64,000 bases of DNA from NCBI RefSeq assembly GCF_900172355.1, contig NZ_FWFZ01000022.1:1-64000 (forward strand), read 5' to 3'. How positions within the stretch are numbered: position 1 is the stretch's first letter; every line of letters starts with the position of its first letter. Source of the stretch: Roseisalinus antarcticus. GTDB taxonomy: Bacteria; Pseudomonadota; Alphaproteobacteria; Rhodobacterales; Rhodobacteraceae. This document shows, one piece after another, positions 38,836-47,956 of the stretch. The notes below the pieces were generated by a model. That model did not search any database. It was not told where the DNA came from and saw nothing but the letters and a program-made list of their open reading frames with translations. The position numbers and the translations under genes are program-made.

Positions 38836-39693
38836 TCAGAACCACTGCCCGGGCTCCATCAGCCCCAGATCCAGCAATTGCCGGGAGGTCCAGGTGAAGG
38901 GCGAGGAGTTGTGCCAATAAAAGGTCGGGATGTCGAAGGTCGACCCCGGGTTCCGCTTCAGCGCCTTGGCGGTCCGGAAAGAACAGACCGCGGCCGTCAG
39001 GGAATTGTGCCAGGGGCAGGCATAGGTGTTGTATTCCTCAAGGTTGAACGTGTGGTCGTCCCCGAGCAGCAGGCCCGGCTGTGCGCGGAACAGCGCGACC
39101 CGGTCGATGTTGCGGCGGGCCTTTGGGATATGCTCCTCGAACCGCCAGCGCAGCCCGCCGAAGAAATCCATCTGCCGGTCGATCGGGTTGTTCCAGGGGT
39201 CCGTGCGGGCCAGCGCGTAATAGCCCGACCTGTCGAGATGGGCATTCCCGATCGACACGGCCGAGGGATGCGCCCAGAGGTCCGCGGCGTAGAGGTCGAC
39301 CACGTAGCACAGCACCTGATCCCGGCGTTCCTCGAACGAAAAGCCCGCCATCTCGCCAACGCTGCGCGTCTCGCAGAACGGAAAGAAGAGGTATTCGGCG
39401 TTGTAGCCGTAGTAGAACCAGACGCCCGGCGCGGCGGCGATACAGGCGTTGACCGCGTCGCGCAGGCCGCCGTCGACAGTCACGTCATAATCGACGCGGT
39501 GAACCCCGCGTTCGAATTCCCCGCCCAGCGCGAATTCCGCCGGCATGAAGGCCGCCAGCGTCCCGAACCCCCGCGCGATGTGATGGCGCAAGGTGCTTGC
39601 GACCTCGACCTCGTCTTCCACGAAGATCAGCCCGACCGGCCCGTTTGCGAGGGCGCCGGACCCGGTGAACTCTGTCAGGTTCTTGTATCGCAT
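38836..39693 (-). CDS. unknown protein, possible glycosyltransferase-like, paired with a sulfotransferase
   Basis: A 285-residue protein I do not place with certainty. The N-terminus [26 protein letters not shown] has the beta-alpha start of GT-A glycosyltransferases. Later [34 protein letters not shown] and [14 protein letters not shown] are aromatic- and His-rich. No clear DxD motif is seen, so the transferase idea is weak. There is no signal peptide or membrane segment. Its neighbour is a sulfotransferase, which fits modification of a surface glycan. Its 5' end lies close to the divergent miaB gene. Confidence 0.65.
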   Translation of the reverse strand: MRYKNLTEFTGSGALANGPVGLIFVEDEVEVASTLRHHIARGFGTLAAFMPAEFALGGEFERGVHRVDYDVTVDGGLRDAVNACIAAAPGVWFYYGYNAEYLFFPFCETRSVGEMAGFSFEERRDQVLCYVVDLYAADLWAHPSAVSIGNAHLDRSGYYALARTDPWNNPIDRQMDFFGGLRWRFEEHIPKARRNIDRVALFRAQPGLLLGDDHTFNLEEYNTYACPWHNSLTAAVCSFRTAKALKRNPGSTFDIPTFYWHNSSPFTWTSRQLLDLGLMEPGQWF

Positions 39694-39803
39694 CCGTCCC
39701 GTTCCTGATGCCCCCCGGCGGCCGCACGCTGCCCCGGTTGGCGGCGCATTGCAAGCGAGAGCCCCATTGGATAAGCACCGTTCACACGCCGGAGGATCCG
39801 TTG

Positions 39804-41111
39804 ATGGCCGCCCAGAAGAAGCTCTACATCAAGACATATGGCTGTCAGATGAACGTCTATGACAGCGAGCGCATGGCCGAGGCCATGGGCGGCAGCGGCT
39901 ATGTCCGCACCGAGGTTGCCGAAGAGGCGGACATGATCCTGCTCAACACCTGTCATATCCGCGAGAAGGCCGCCGAGAAGGTCTATTCGGAGCTTGGCCG
40001 GATGAAGCCGTTGAAGACGGCGAAGCCGGACCTCAAGATCGGGGTGGCGGGCTGCGTCGCCCAGGCCGAGGGCCAGGAGATCATGCGTCGCCAGCCCATG
40101 GTCGACCTCGTTGTGGGACCGCAAAGCTACCACCGCCTGCCGGAGATGGAGCAGACCGTCGCCGGCGGCGCAAAGGCGCTCGACACCGACTTTCCGGTGG
40201 AAGACAAGTTCGCCGGCCTGGCGTCCCGTCCCAAGGCCGCGCGCGGGCCGTCCGCGTTCCTGACGGTCCAGGAAGGCTGCGACAAGTTTTGTTCGTTTTG
40301 TGTGGTTCCCTATACCCGAGGCGCAGAGGTCAGCCGCCCCGCGGATAGAATTGTGCAAGAGGCGAGAGGCTTGGTCGAGGCCGGCGTGCGCGATATCACG
40401 CTGCTTGGCCAGAACGTGAATGCCTATCACGGCGCCGAGGGCGGCCTTGCCGGGCTGATCTGGCAGCTGGCCGATATCGACGGGCTGGACCGCATCCGGT
40501 TCACCACCTCGCATCCCAACGACATGGACGACGCGTTGATCGCCGCCCATGGCGATTGCGCCAAACTGATGCCCTACCTGCACCTGCCGGTGCAGTCCGG
40601 CTCCGACCGGATCCTGAAGGCGATGAACCGCAAGCACACCGCCGAAAGCTACCTCGCGCTGGTCGATCGGCTGCGGGCGGCGCGGCCCGATCTTGCGATG
40701 TCGGGCGACTTCATCGTCGGCTTTCCCGGCGAGACCGATGCGGATTTCGAGGACACGCTCGCGCTGGTGCGGGCTGTCGGCTACGCCTCGGCCTTCTCGT
40801 TCAAGTATTCGCCGCGCCCCGGCACCCCCGCGGCCGAACGCGATCAGGTGGCCGAGGCCGCCAAGACCGAGCGTCTGGCCCGGCTGCAGGCGCTTCTGGC
40901 GGAACAGCAGACCGCCGCGCAGGAGGCGATGGTCGGCAAGGAGGTCCGGGTCCTCTTCGAAAAGCCCGGCCGGATGCAGGGTCAGATCGTCGGCAAGTCG
41001 GATCACCTCATGGCGGTGCATGCGACGGGGCCCGAGCGGTTGATCGGGCAGATCGCGCCGGTCAGAATCGTCTCCGCCGCGCCGCACTCCCTTGGCGCCG
41101 AACTTCTGTAG
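39804..41111 (+). CDS. miaB: tRNA-2-methylthio-N6-dimethylallyladenosine synthase
   Basis: A 435-residue radical-SAM methylthiotransferase that modifies A37 of tRNAs reading UNN codons. The N-terminal UPF0004 domain begins [18 protein letters not shown] and contains Cys at YGCQMN, NTCHIRE and VAGCVAQ for the auxiliary cluster. The radical-SAM CxxxCxxC is CDKFCSFC near residue 160. A C-terminal TRAM domain ([19 protein letters not shown]) is present. GGAGG eight bases upstream supports ATG 39804; the frame is open further upstream. It is monocistronic. Confidence 0.96.
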   Translation: MAAQKKLYIKTYGCQMNVYDSERMAEAMGGSGYVRTEVAEEADMILLNTCHIREKAAEKVYSELGRMKPLKTAKPDLKIGVAGCVAQAEGQEIMRRQPMVDLVVGPQSYHRLPEMEQTVAGGAKALDTDFPVEDKFAGLASRPKAARGPSAFLTVQEGCDKFCSFCVVPYTRGAEVSRPADRIVQEARGLVEAGVRDITLLGQNVNAYHGAEGGLAGLIWQLADIDGLDRIRFTTSHPNDMDDALIAAHGDCAKLMPYLHLPVQSGSDRILKAMNRKHTAESYLALVDRLRAARPDLAMSGDFIVGFPGETDADFEDTLALVRAVGYASAFSFKYSPRPGTPAAERDQVAEAAKTERLARLQALLAEQQTAAQEAMVGKEVRVLFEKPGRMQGQIVGKSDHLMAVHATGPERLIGQIAPVRIVSAAPHSLGAELL

Positions 41112-41284
41112 GCAGCATCAAGAGCGGGCCGCAACTGCCTTACCTTCGGGCAGGATTCGACTTGTCCACAGGACCGTCGCGGCTTCTGGTGGGGGCTGTT
41201 TCCATATCAACCACAATATCTGCCGGATTCTCCTTCCAATGTGACAGAATTTCGTTAGAGTTTTGAACGTGATGGGATGGGTCG

Positions 41285-41893
41285 GTGCGAATGGGCCGCC
41301 CCGTTGATCCGGGGGAAACTAGGCAGAGGGACAAGGCATTGGCGAACGTGAGATCGAATTGGGCCGTGATGGCATTGGGGGTAATTGTCGCCTCGGTCAT
41401 CGGACTGGCCATGATGAGCAGCACCGCCGAGGCGCAGCAGATTTATCGGCCGGGGATCTGGATCGATCCGGACGGATGCGAGCACTGGGCCATGGATGAC
41501 GGTGCCGAGGGCTACATGAGCCCCCACCGCACCCGCGACGGGCGCCCGGTCTGCCACCGGAGCGAGATTTGCGGCGTGATGTCGACCGACACGCTCTTCG
41601 CGACGGACTCGCACCACATCAACGCGAGCAACCGCCAGCGGCTGCAGCAGTTCTTCCAGTCGGCGAACGCCTTCGGCTACCTGATTTACGGCCATACCGA
41701 CGAGCGTGCGTCCTACGAATACAACATCGCGCTCAGCAACCGCCGCGCCAACGCCGTGGCGCAGGTCGCCCAGTCGATCGGCGCCCGTATCGTCGATGTG
41801 CAGGGCTACGGGGAATCGCAGCCGCGGGCGCAGGGTCACAACGAACACGCATGGCGCCAGAACCGCCGCGTGGAAATCTATTGCCTGCGTTAA
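41285..41893 (+). CDS. OmpA-family outer-membrane/periplasmic protein with a GIW..DGRPVC module
   Basis: A 202-residue protein. One membrane segment at about 26-45 (AVMALGVIVASVIGLAMMS) acts as signal or anchor. Residues 57 to 90 are a Cys-bounded module repeated in the next gene. Residues 97 to 202 are an OmpA-C domain with GHTDERASYEYNIALSNRRA and NRRVEIYCLR, which bind peptidoglycan. The start is uncertain: GTG 41285, ATG 41291 and GTG 41348 are possible, and no ribosome binding site is strong. It is 11 bases upstream of the lipoprotein gene, so they are co-transcribed. Confidence 0.85.
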   Translation: MRMGRPVDPGETRQRDKALANVRSNWAVMALGVIVASVIGLAMMSSTAEAQQIYRPGIWIDPDGCEHWAMDDGAEGYMSPHRTRDGRPVCHRSEICGVMSTDTLFATDSHHINASNRQRLQQFFQSANAFGYLIYGHTDERASYEYNIALSNRRANAVAQVAQSIGARIVDVQGYGESQPRAQGHNEHAWRQNRRVEIYCLR

Positions 41894-41904
41894 GGAGAAT
41901 GGGA

Positions 41905-42213
41905 ATGCACATGAATTCCGTGAAGGTGCTCATCCTTCTGGGCGCGGCCGCCGGTATCTCGGCCTGCACACCAGTCGGGCCGGACAAGAACCTCGACCGG
42001 GGCATCGATTCCGATGCGAACCTGTCGACGCTGGTCGCCGGGATCTGGGTCGATCCCAATGGTTGCGACCACTGGATCATCGACGACGGTGTCGAAGGCT
42101 ATCTGTCCGAACGGCTGCAGCCCGACGGGCGGCCGGTCTGCTCGGGCGTGGCGCCGCCGACGACGGTGGTCGGCCCGTTCCAGTCAGGCTCGCCCGTGCC
42201 GGATTTCCTCTGA
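41905..42213 (+). CDS. lipoprotein with a GIW..DGRPVC module
   Basis: A 102-residue protein whose signal peptide ends in a lipobox (AGISAC), with Cys21 as the lipidation site. Residues 46 to 79 repeat the module of the preceding OmpA protein; 22 of 34 positions are identical, including both cysteines, two Trp and the DGRPVC end. The rest is short and Pro/Gly/Ser-rich. AAGGAG lies seven bases before the ATG at 41905. A good terminator follows, so OmpA-like gene and lipoprotein form one two-gene transcript. Its function is unknown; the pair probably acts together at the outer membrane. Confidence 0.82.
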   Translation: MHMNSVKVLILLGAAAGISACTPVGPDKNLDRGIDSDANLSTLVAGIWVDPNGCDHWIIDDGVEGYLSERLQPDGRPVCSGVAPPTTVVGPFQSGSPVPDFL

Positions 42214-42240
42214 TCGCTCGATCGGCAGACAATTTCGGAG

Positions 42241-42267
42241 GGCCGCGGTTTGCACCGCGGCCTTTTT
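42241..42267 (+). terminator. intrinsic terminator after the OmpA/lipoprotein pair
   Basis: GGCCGCGG (42241-42248) and CCGCGGCC (42255-42262) form a perfect 8-bp stem, followed by TTTTT at 42263-42267. Confidence 0.9.
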
Positions 42268-42358
42268 CGTTCCAAACACGGGATATCGCGCAGGCCTCGC
42301 TTGCAACACCCAGATCATGTTGCGAACATGATCCCAGGCGCTAGAGCAGGAGACAGGC

Positions 42359-43360
42359 TTGGCCACGACAACACTTCCCCCCTCCGCCGCCCCACCGCTC
42401 CTCGAGACGGTGCTCGAATTTCCAGACAACTTCCTGCTGATCGACCTTTGCGGCGAATATGACCGCAACCTCGCCGACATCGAAAGCCGCCTGTCCGTTC
42501 AGATCCTGCGGCGCGGCAACCAGTTGTCGATCCTCGGCGATGTGGACGCGCGGGCGCTGGCGGCCGAACTGCTGGGCAGTCTCTATCAGCGGCTGGAGGC
42601 CGGCCGCTCGATCGAGCCCGCCGACATCGAACGCGAACTGCGCATGGGCCCCGGGGAGCCCGCCGCGGACGATTCACGCCAGATGGAGATGTTCCAGGGC
42701 GGCCCGATCGAGATCAAGACGCGCAAGAAGCTGGTGGAGCCCCGAACCGATGCGCAAAAGGCCTATGTCCGGGCGCTCTACGACAACGAGCTGGCCTTCG
42801 GGATCGGCCCCGCCGGCACCGGCAAGACCTACCTGGCCGTCGCGGTCGGCGTGAACATGTATATCCAGGGACTGGTCGACAAGATCATCCTGTCCCGCCC
42901 CGCCGTCGAGGCGGGCGAGCGCCTGGGCTTTCTGCCCGGCGACATGAAGGACAAGGTCGATCCCTACATGCAGCCGCTCTATGACGCGCTGAACGATTTC
43001 CTGCCGGGCAAGCAGACCGCCAAGCTGATCGAGGAAAAGCAGATCGAAATCGCGCCGCTCGCCTTCATGCGAGGCCGGACGCTCAGCCGCGCCTTCGTGT
43101 TGCTCGACGAGGCGCAGAACGCGACCACGATGCAGATGAAGATGTTCCTGACCCGCCTCGGCGAGGGCAGCCGCATGGTCATCACAGGCGACCGCAGCCA
43201 GGTAGACCTGCCCCGCGGCGTGTCCTCGGGGCTGGCCGATGCCGAACGGCTTCTGGGGAATGTTCCGAAGATCAGTTTCAACTACTTCACGTCCAGGGAC
43301 GTCGTGCGGCACCCGCTGGTGGCCGCGATCATCGACGCCTACGAGGCGGACGGAAGCTAG
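42359..43360 (+). CDS. phoH: PhoH-family ATPase
   Basis: A 333-residue P-loop NTPase. An N-terminal KH-like RNA-binding part (about 1-100) precedes Walker A GPAGTGKT near residue 149 and Walker B VLLDEAQN near 250. The family is linked to RNA metabolism and ribosome maturation through its neighbour YbeY. It starts at TTG 42359, with CAGGAGAC directly upstream. It is the first gene of the phoH-ybeY-corC-lnt-metK cluster. YbeZ is the E. coli name for this orthologue. Confidence 0.93.
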   Translation: MATTTLPPSAAPPLLETVLEFPDNFLLIDLCGEYDRNLADIESRLSVQILRRGNQLSILGDVDARALAAELLGSLYQRLEAGRSIEPADIERELRMGPGEPAADDSRQMEMFQGGPIEIKTRKKLVEPRTDAQKAYVRALYDNELAFGIGPAGTGKTYLAVAVGVNMYIQGLVDKIILSRPAVEAGERLGFLPGDMKDKVDPYMQPLYDALNDFLPGKQTAKLIEEKQIEIAPLAFMRGRTLSRAFVLLDEAQNATTMQMKMFLTRLGEGSRMVITGDRSQVDLPRGVSSGLADAERLLGNVPKISFNYFTSRDVVRHPLVAAIIDAYEADGS

Positions 43361-43564
43361 GGGCCCCGGCCATGACCCGGACGGTTGTCGCGAAGACCAA
43401 GATGCGGACCGGCGGGGGGGTCCGCTCAGTCCGATTCGCCCGCGCGGCGCGGAACCGGATCCGCGGCGGGTTGTCGGCCTGCTCGGCCCCGGATTTGCCC
43501 GGGAAAAGGCCGCGACGGATCGCCGCAGCCATGCGCCCCACCCCCGGGCCCGCCGCGGCATCCC

Positions 43565-44059
43565 ATGCCGGTTGAAATCAACGTCGAGGACGAGAGCTGG
43601 TCCGCCCTGGATCTTCAGTCCATCGCCGACGGCGCGGCCGATGCGACGCTGTCCCGGCTGGGTCTTGAACCCTCGGTCTGGGAGATCAGCCTTCTTGCCT
43701 GCGACGATGCCCGAATTGCCGCACTGAACGCGGATTTCCGTGGCAAGCCCCAGCCGACCAACGTTCTGTCGTGGCCCTCGGACGAGCGTGGCGCGGCCGT
43801 CGCCGGCGAGTCCCCCCTGCCCCCGGATCTCGCCGACCCCGAGCTTGGCGACATCGCCATCGCCTTCGACACCTGCGCCGCCGAAGCCCGCACCATGGGC
43901 AAGACTTTGCCGGCCCACGCGACGCACCTTGTGGTTCATGCGATTTTGCATCTTTTGGGATACGATCACATTCGCGATCCAGACGCCCTCTTGATGGAGG
44001 GGCTCGAGAACGAAATACTTGGCAAACTTGGCCTCGCGGACCCATATGAAGAGACGTGA
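43565..44059 (+). CDS. ybeY: endoribonuclease YbeY
   Basis: A 164-residue metal-dependent RNase needed for 16S rRNA 3'-end processing and rRNA quality control. The zinc site is HAILHLLGYDH, with the third His following. KPQPTNVLSWPSDE is the other conserved block. ATG 43565 is the first start giving the family N-terminus. About 200 bases separate it from phoH, which is long for this cluster; a small plus-strand frame there has no support. Confidence 0.93.
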   Translation: MPVEINVEDESWSALDLQSIADGAADATLSRLGLEPSVWEISLLACDDARIAALNADFRGKPQPTNVLSWPSDERGAAVAGESPLPPDLADPELGDIAIAFDTCAAEARTMGKTLPAHATHLVVHAILHLLGYDHIRDPDALLMEGLENEILGKLGLADPYEET

Positions 44060-44105
44060 GGCGGCAGGACGGGATTGGCCCGGCCCCGCAATCCGGTAGG
44101 AGAAA

Positions 44106-45008
44106 ATGGGAGATACGACCGAAGGGTCGCCTGGTGCGGCGCAGAGCGCGCAACCCGGACCCGACACTGGCGAAAATGACACGTCTCAACGTGGCTTCTT
44201 TTCGCGGATATTTGAAGCGATGAGTCCGAATGACGAGATTCCGGCGCCCTATGCCAACGGTCATGCCCACATGTCCGTGACGCAGCCCATCCTTGGCATG
44301 GCGAACCTTCGACGCAAGCGCGTCGAGGACGTTTCCATTCCCCAGGCGGATATTCACGCCGTCCCGGTCAATTCCACAAAGAGCGAACTGGTCGAAGCGT
44401 TCCGGGAATGCGGCAAGACTCGTTTGCCGGTGTTCGACGGCACGCTCGACACCCCGCTGGGTCTTGTGAACCTGAAGGATTTCGCGCTCAAGCACGGGTT
44501 CAACGGCAACGGCGAGACCGTCGATTTCAAGGCCATCATGCGACCGCTGCTCTATGTGCCGCCATCGATGCCGCTGACGATCCTGCTGCAGAAGATGCAG
44601 ACGGAGCGGATTCACATGGCCCTGGTGATCGACGAATACGGCGGGACGGACGGGCTGGTGACGCTTGAGGATCTGCTGGAGCAGGTGGTCGGAGACATCG
44701 AGGACGAGCACGATGTCGACGAGGCCAAGCTTTGGACCAAGGAAAAGCCCGGCGTCTACATCGTCCGCGCCAAGACACCGCTGGATGAATTCGAGGCCGA
44801 GATCGGCATGAAGCTGACCAACCACGACGAGATCGACGCGGAGGAGATCGACTCGCTGGGCGGCCTGGTCTTCATGCTGGCGGGCCGCGTGCCTGTCCGA
44901 GGCGAGGTCGTGCCCCATCCCCACGGGCTGGAATTCGACGTGATCGACGCCGACCCGCGGCGGATCAAGCGGATGCGCGTGCGTCTGCCCCACGCCGAAG
45001 ACACCTGA
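44106..45008 (+). CDS. corC: CBS-domain transporter-associated protein, CorC/YbeX type
   Basis: A 300-residue soluble protein. Two CBS repeats lie at about residues 70 to 190, with VEDVSIPQADIHAVPV and DEYGGTDGLVTLEDLLEQVVGDIEDEHD; a C-terminal CorC_HlyC domain (about 215-290) contains SLGGLVFMLAGRVPVRGE. There is no N-terminal membrane domain, so it is the short YbeX class. Its relatives are tied to Mg/Co efflux and to ribosome function with YbeY; the position next to ybeY supports the latter. The N-terminal 55 residues are disordered. Confidence 0.9.
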   Translation: MGDTTEGSPGAAQSAQPGPDTGENDTSQRGFFSRIFEAMSPNDEIPAPYANGHAHMSVTQPILGMANLRRKRVEDVSIPQADIHAVPVNSTKSELVEAFRECGKTRLPVFDGTLDTPLGLVNLKDFALKHGFNGNGETVDFKAIMRPLLYVPPSMPLTILLQKMQTERIHMALVIDEYGGTDGLVTLEDLLEQVVGDIEDEHDVDEAKLWTKEKPGVYIVRAKTPLDEFEAEIGMKLTNHDEIDAEEIDSLGGLVFMLAGRVPVRGEVVPHPHGLEFDVIDADPRRIKRMRVRLPHAEDT

Positions 45009-45015
45009 GGACCCC

Positions 45016-46527
45016 TTGGCCGACACGATCTGGGCCGGGCCACGCTGGCGCCGCATGGGCGCGGCCCTGGGCCTGGGTGCCCTGGCCGCGCTCGGCCAGG
45101 CGCCGGTGGGGTTCGCGCCGGCCACGCTCGTCGCGCTCGCCCTGATCCTGTGGCTCATGCGCGGGGCGCCCCGCTGGCCGGCGGCGGCCTGGTTCGGCTG
45201 GTGCGCGGGGACCGGTTATTTCCTCGTGGCACTGCACTGGATCGTCGAGCCCTTCCTTGTCGACGTGGCCCGGGACGGCTGGATGGCCCCCTTCGCCCTC
45301 GTCTTCATGGCCGGGGGCCTCGCGCTGTTCTGGGCGCTGGCCTTCGGGCTTTCCGCCCGGCGGGGCCCCCTGTTGCTGGGCCTCGCGCTGGTGCTGGCCG
45401 AATACCTGCGGTCGGTGGTGATGACCGGCTTTCCCTGGGTTCTGCTGGGACACATCTGGATCGGGACCTCCGTCGGCCAACTGGCCAGCCTTTTCGGGGC
45501 GCACGGGCTGACCGCGATAACGGTGCTTCTGGCCTGCGTCCCGTCGCTCTGGCCGGGACGCGGGAGTGTTCGGGCCGCCGCCGGTCTGGCCGCCGCAGCG
45601 CTCGTCTGGGGCGCGGCGACCGCATGGGACGCGACATTGCCCGAGATCGCGCCCCCGGCCGACGCTCCGATCGTCCGGCTGGTGCAGCCAAACGCCCCGC
45701 AGGACGAAAAATGGCAGCCCGGCAAGGCCGAGATGTTCTTTCGCCGTCAGCTGGCCTTTACCGCCGAGGGGCCACGTCCCGACCTCACGGTCTGGCCCGA
45801 GACCTCGGTGCCCTATTGGCTCGACCAGGCCGACGCGGCGCTGGAACTGGTGACCGAGGCCTCTCGCGGTGCCCCCGTCGTGGTCGGCATCCAGCGGCGG
45901 GACTGGCCGCGGTTGTACAATTCGCTGCTGGTGCTGGGCGAGACCGGCGGGGTCGCGGACCGTTACGACAAGGCCCACCTTGTGCCCTTCGGCGAGTATA
46001 TTCCGTTCGGCGGGCTTCTCGCGCGGTTCGGCATCCATGGGCTCGCGGCGAACGAGGGCGGCGGCTATACCCCCGGCCCCGGCGGGCGCACGGTCGACAT
46101 CGCGGGGATCGGCCCGGCGCTGCCGCTGATCTGTTACGAAGGCATCTTTGCCGAGGAGATCGGTGCGGTGGCGCCCCGGCCCCGGTTCATGTTGCTGATC
46201 ACCAACGACGCCTGGTTCGGACAGGTGGCGGGCCCCTACCAGCACCTGGCGCAGGCCCGCCTGCGCGCCATCGAGCAGGGCCTGCCCATGGTCCGGGTCG
46301 CCAACACCGGCATCTCGGCGATGATCGACGCCCGCGGCCGGCTGGTCGAGATTATTCCGATGGGCGAGGCCGGTTGGCGCGACGTGGCCCTGCCCCCGGC
46401 CCTGCCGCCCACGCTCTACGCACACACTGGCGACGGGCCGGTGATCTGGGTGCTGCTGGCCGCTTTCGCCCTCAATCTCCTGCTGGCGCGTCGGAAAGCG
46501 ATTGAACCTCGACAGCCCGTAGCCTAA
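45016..46527 (+). CDS. lnt: apolipoprotein N-acyltransferase
   Basis: A 503-residue inner-membrane enzyme that adds the third acyl chain to lipoproteins. Six to seven hydrophobic segments precede the nitrilase-fold periplasmic domain. The catalytic triad is Glu in LTVWPETSVPYW, Lys in YDKAHLVPFGEYIPF and Cys in LPLICYEGIF. A final hydrophobic helix closes the protein. It starts at TTG 45016, 7 bases after corC, with GAGG upstream; an ATG 13 codons later is an alternative. It serves proteins such as the lipoprotein at 41905. Confidence 0.95.
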   Translation: MADTIWAGPRWRRMGAALGLGALAALGQAPVGFAPATLVALALILWLMRGAPRWPAAAWFGWCAGTGYFLVALHWIVEPFLVDVARDGWMAPFALVFMAGGLALFWALAFGLSARRGPLLLGLALVLAEYLRSVVMTGFPWVLLGHIWIGTSVGQLASLFGAHGLTAITVLLACVPSLWPGRGSVRAAAGLAAAALVWGAATAWDATLPEIAPPADAPIVRLVQPNAPQDEKWQPGKAEMFFRRQLAFTAEGPRPDLTVWPETSVPYWLDQADAALELVTEASRGAPVVVGIQRRDWPRLYNSLLVLGETGGVADRYDKAHLVPFGEYIPFGGLLARFGIHGLAANEGGGYTPGPGGRTVDIAGIGPALPLICYEGIFAEEIGAVAPRPRFMLLITNDAWFGQVAGPYQHLAQARLRAIEQGLPMVRVANTGISAMIDARGRLVEIIPMGEAGWRDVALPPALPPTLYAHTGDGPVIWVLLAAFALNLLLARRKAIEPRQPVA

Positions 46528-46544
46528 CCATGCGCGACTTGGCT

Positions 46545-46596
46545 CTGCCACAACGGCTTCCTGACGTGGCAGGTAACATTTGAATGGAGCATCCCA
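46545..46596 (+). promoter_or_regulatory. SAM/SAH-type riboswitch in front of metK
   Basis: CTGCCAC (46545-46551) pairs with GTGGCAG (46566-46572). The loop AACGGCTTCCTGA between them, and GGAGC at 46586-46590 just before the metK ATG (46597), match the SAM/SAH riboswitch of Rhodobacterales. In that class the GCTTCC loop pairs with GGAGC, which is also the ribosome binding site, so S-adenosylmethionine shuts off metK translation. The class and its metK link are established; this copy is assigned by sequence pattern. Confidence 0.85.
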
Positions 46597-47763
46597 ATGA
46601 CCCGCGACAGTTACATATTCACCTCGGAATCGGTTTCCGAAGGGCATCCCGACAAGGTCTGTGATCGCATTTCAGACGCCATCTTGGACGCCCTGCTCTC
46701 CGAAGAGGCCAACGCGCGGGTCGCCTGCGAGACCTTTGCCACCACCAACATGGTCGTGATCGGTGGTGAGGTCGGCCTGTCGGATCCCGAAAGGCTGAAG
46801 GACCACCTGGCCAATGTCGAGGGGATCGCCCGCGAGTGCATCCGCGACATCGGCTATGAGCAGGACAAGTTCCACTGGCAGACCTGTGAAGTGCAGAACA
46901 TGCTGCATGCCCAATCGGCCCATATCGCCCAGGGTGTGGACAGGGATGGTGCCGGGGACCAGGGGATCATGTTCGGCTATGCCACGGACGAAACCCCGGC
47001 CTTGATGCCGGCCCCGATCCAGTATTCCCACGCGATCCTGCGGCGGCTCGCCGAGGTCCGCAAATCGGGACAGGAGCCGACGTTGCGCCCCGATGCCAAG
47101 ACACAGCTGAGCCTGCGATACGAGGGCGGCCAGCCGGTGGAGGCGACCTCGATCGTGCTGTCGACCCAGCACGAGAGCGTTGACCAGACCTCGGACGACA
47201 TCCGCGCCATCGTGGAGCCCTATATCCGGGAGGTCCTGCCATCGGGCTTCATCACCGAGCAGACGGAATGGTGGGTCAATCCGACCGGGACCTTCGTGAT
47301 CGGCGGGCCAGACGGGGACGCGGGGCTGACCGGGCGCAAGATCATCGTGGACACATATGGCGGGTCAGCCCCCCACGGCGGCGGAGCCTTTTCCGGCAAG
47401 GACCCGACAAAAGTCGACCGGTCCGCGGCCTATGCCGCGCGCTATCTTGCCAAGAACGTCGTCGCCGCGGGGCTCGCCCGGCGCTGCACCTTGCAGCTGT
47501 CCTATGCAATCGGCGTGGCCAAGCCCCTGTCGATCTACGTGGACACCCACGGGACGGGGGAAATCGACCCGGCGGCGATCGAGCGGGCGATCCCCAAGGT
47601 CATGGACCTGACCCCGCGCGGGATCCGCGAGCATCTGGAGCTGTCCCGCCCGATCTATGCCCGCACAGCGGCCTATGGCCACTTCGGACGGGCCCCGGAG
47701 GCGGACGGCGGCTTTTCCTGGGAGCGCACGGACATCGCCGAGGCGCTGGCGAAGGCGGTCTGA
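46597..47763 (+). CDS. metK: S-adenosylmethionine synthetase
   Basis: A 388-residue enzyme that makes SAM from methionine and ATP in the cytoplasm. [25 protein letters not shown] (ATP/metal site), [12 protein letters not shown] and [27 protein letters not shown] (ATP-binding) are the conserved blocks. The length is normal. It is the last gene of the lnt cluster and lies directly under the SAM/SAH riboswitch. The dispersed 36-nt repeat begins 77 bases after its stop. Confidence 0.97.
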   Translation: MTRDSYIFTSESVSEGHPDKVCDRISDAILDALLSEEANARVACETFATTNMVVIGGEVGLSDPERLKDHLANVEGIARECIRDIGYEQDKFHWQTCEVQNMLHAQSAHIAQGVDRDGAGDQGIMFGYATDETPALMPAPIQYSHAILRRLAEVRKSGQEPTLRPDAKTQLSLRYEGGQPVEATSIVLSTQHESVDQTSDDIRAIVEPYIREVLPSGFITEQTEWWVNPTGTFVIGGPDGDAGLTGRKIIVDTYGGSAPHGGGAFSGKDPTKVDRSAAYAARYLAKNVVAAGLARRCTLQLSYAIGVAKPLSIYVDTHGTGEIDPAAIERAIPKVMDLTPRGIREHLELSRPIYARTAAYGHFGRAPEADGGFSWERTDIAEALAKAV

Positions 47764-47840
47764 GGCGACGTCACGGCTGGCGGGAACCGCGGCCCATCCC
47801 CGGCGCCGGGGTTCAACGGTACCAAGGGGAGGCCGACGCG

Positions 47841-47876
47841 GGAGCCTCCGGCGGGAGTTTTCCGGCCAAGATGAAG
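47841..47876 (+). repeat. dispersed 36-nt intergenic repeat, copy 3
   Basis: GGAGCCTCCGGCGGGAGT to CCAAGATGAAG, identical to copy 2 (31473-31508). It lies in the 193-base gap between metK and the gene at 47957. Confidence 0.9.
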
Positions 47877-47956
47877 GCCACGGATTTCCTGTCCTTTCCG
47901 GATCGGCTGCCCTATCGTCGGATCTCAACGGAGGCAGAGCAGGCCCCGCCTGAGAC

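Noticed and set aside
43372-43575. A 67-codon plus-strand frame between phoH and ybeY.
   Set aside because: It has no ribosome binding site or recognisable sequence, is Arg/Pro/Ala-rich like non-coding high-GC DNA, and overlaps the ybeY start.
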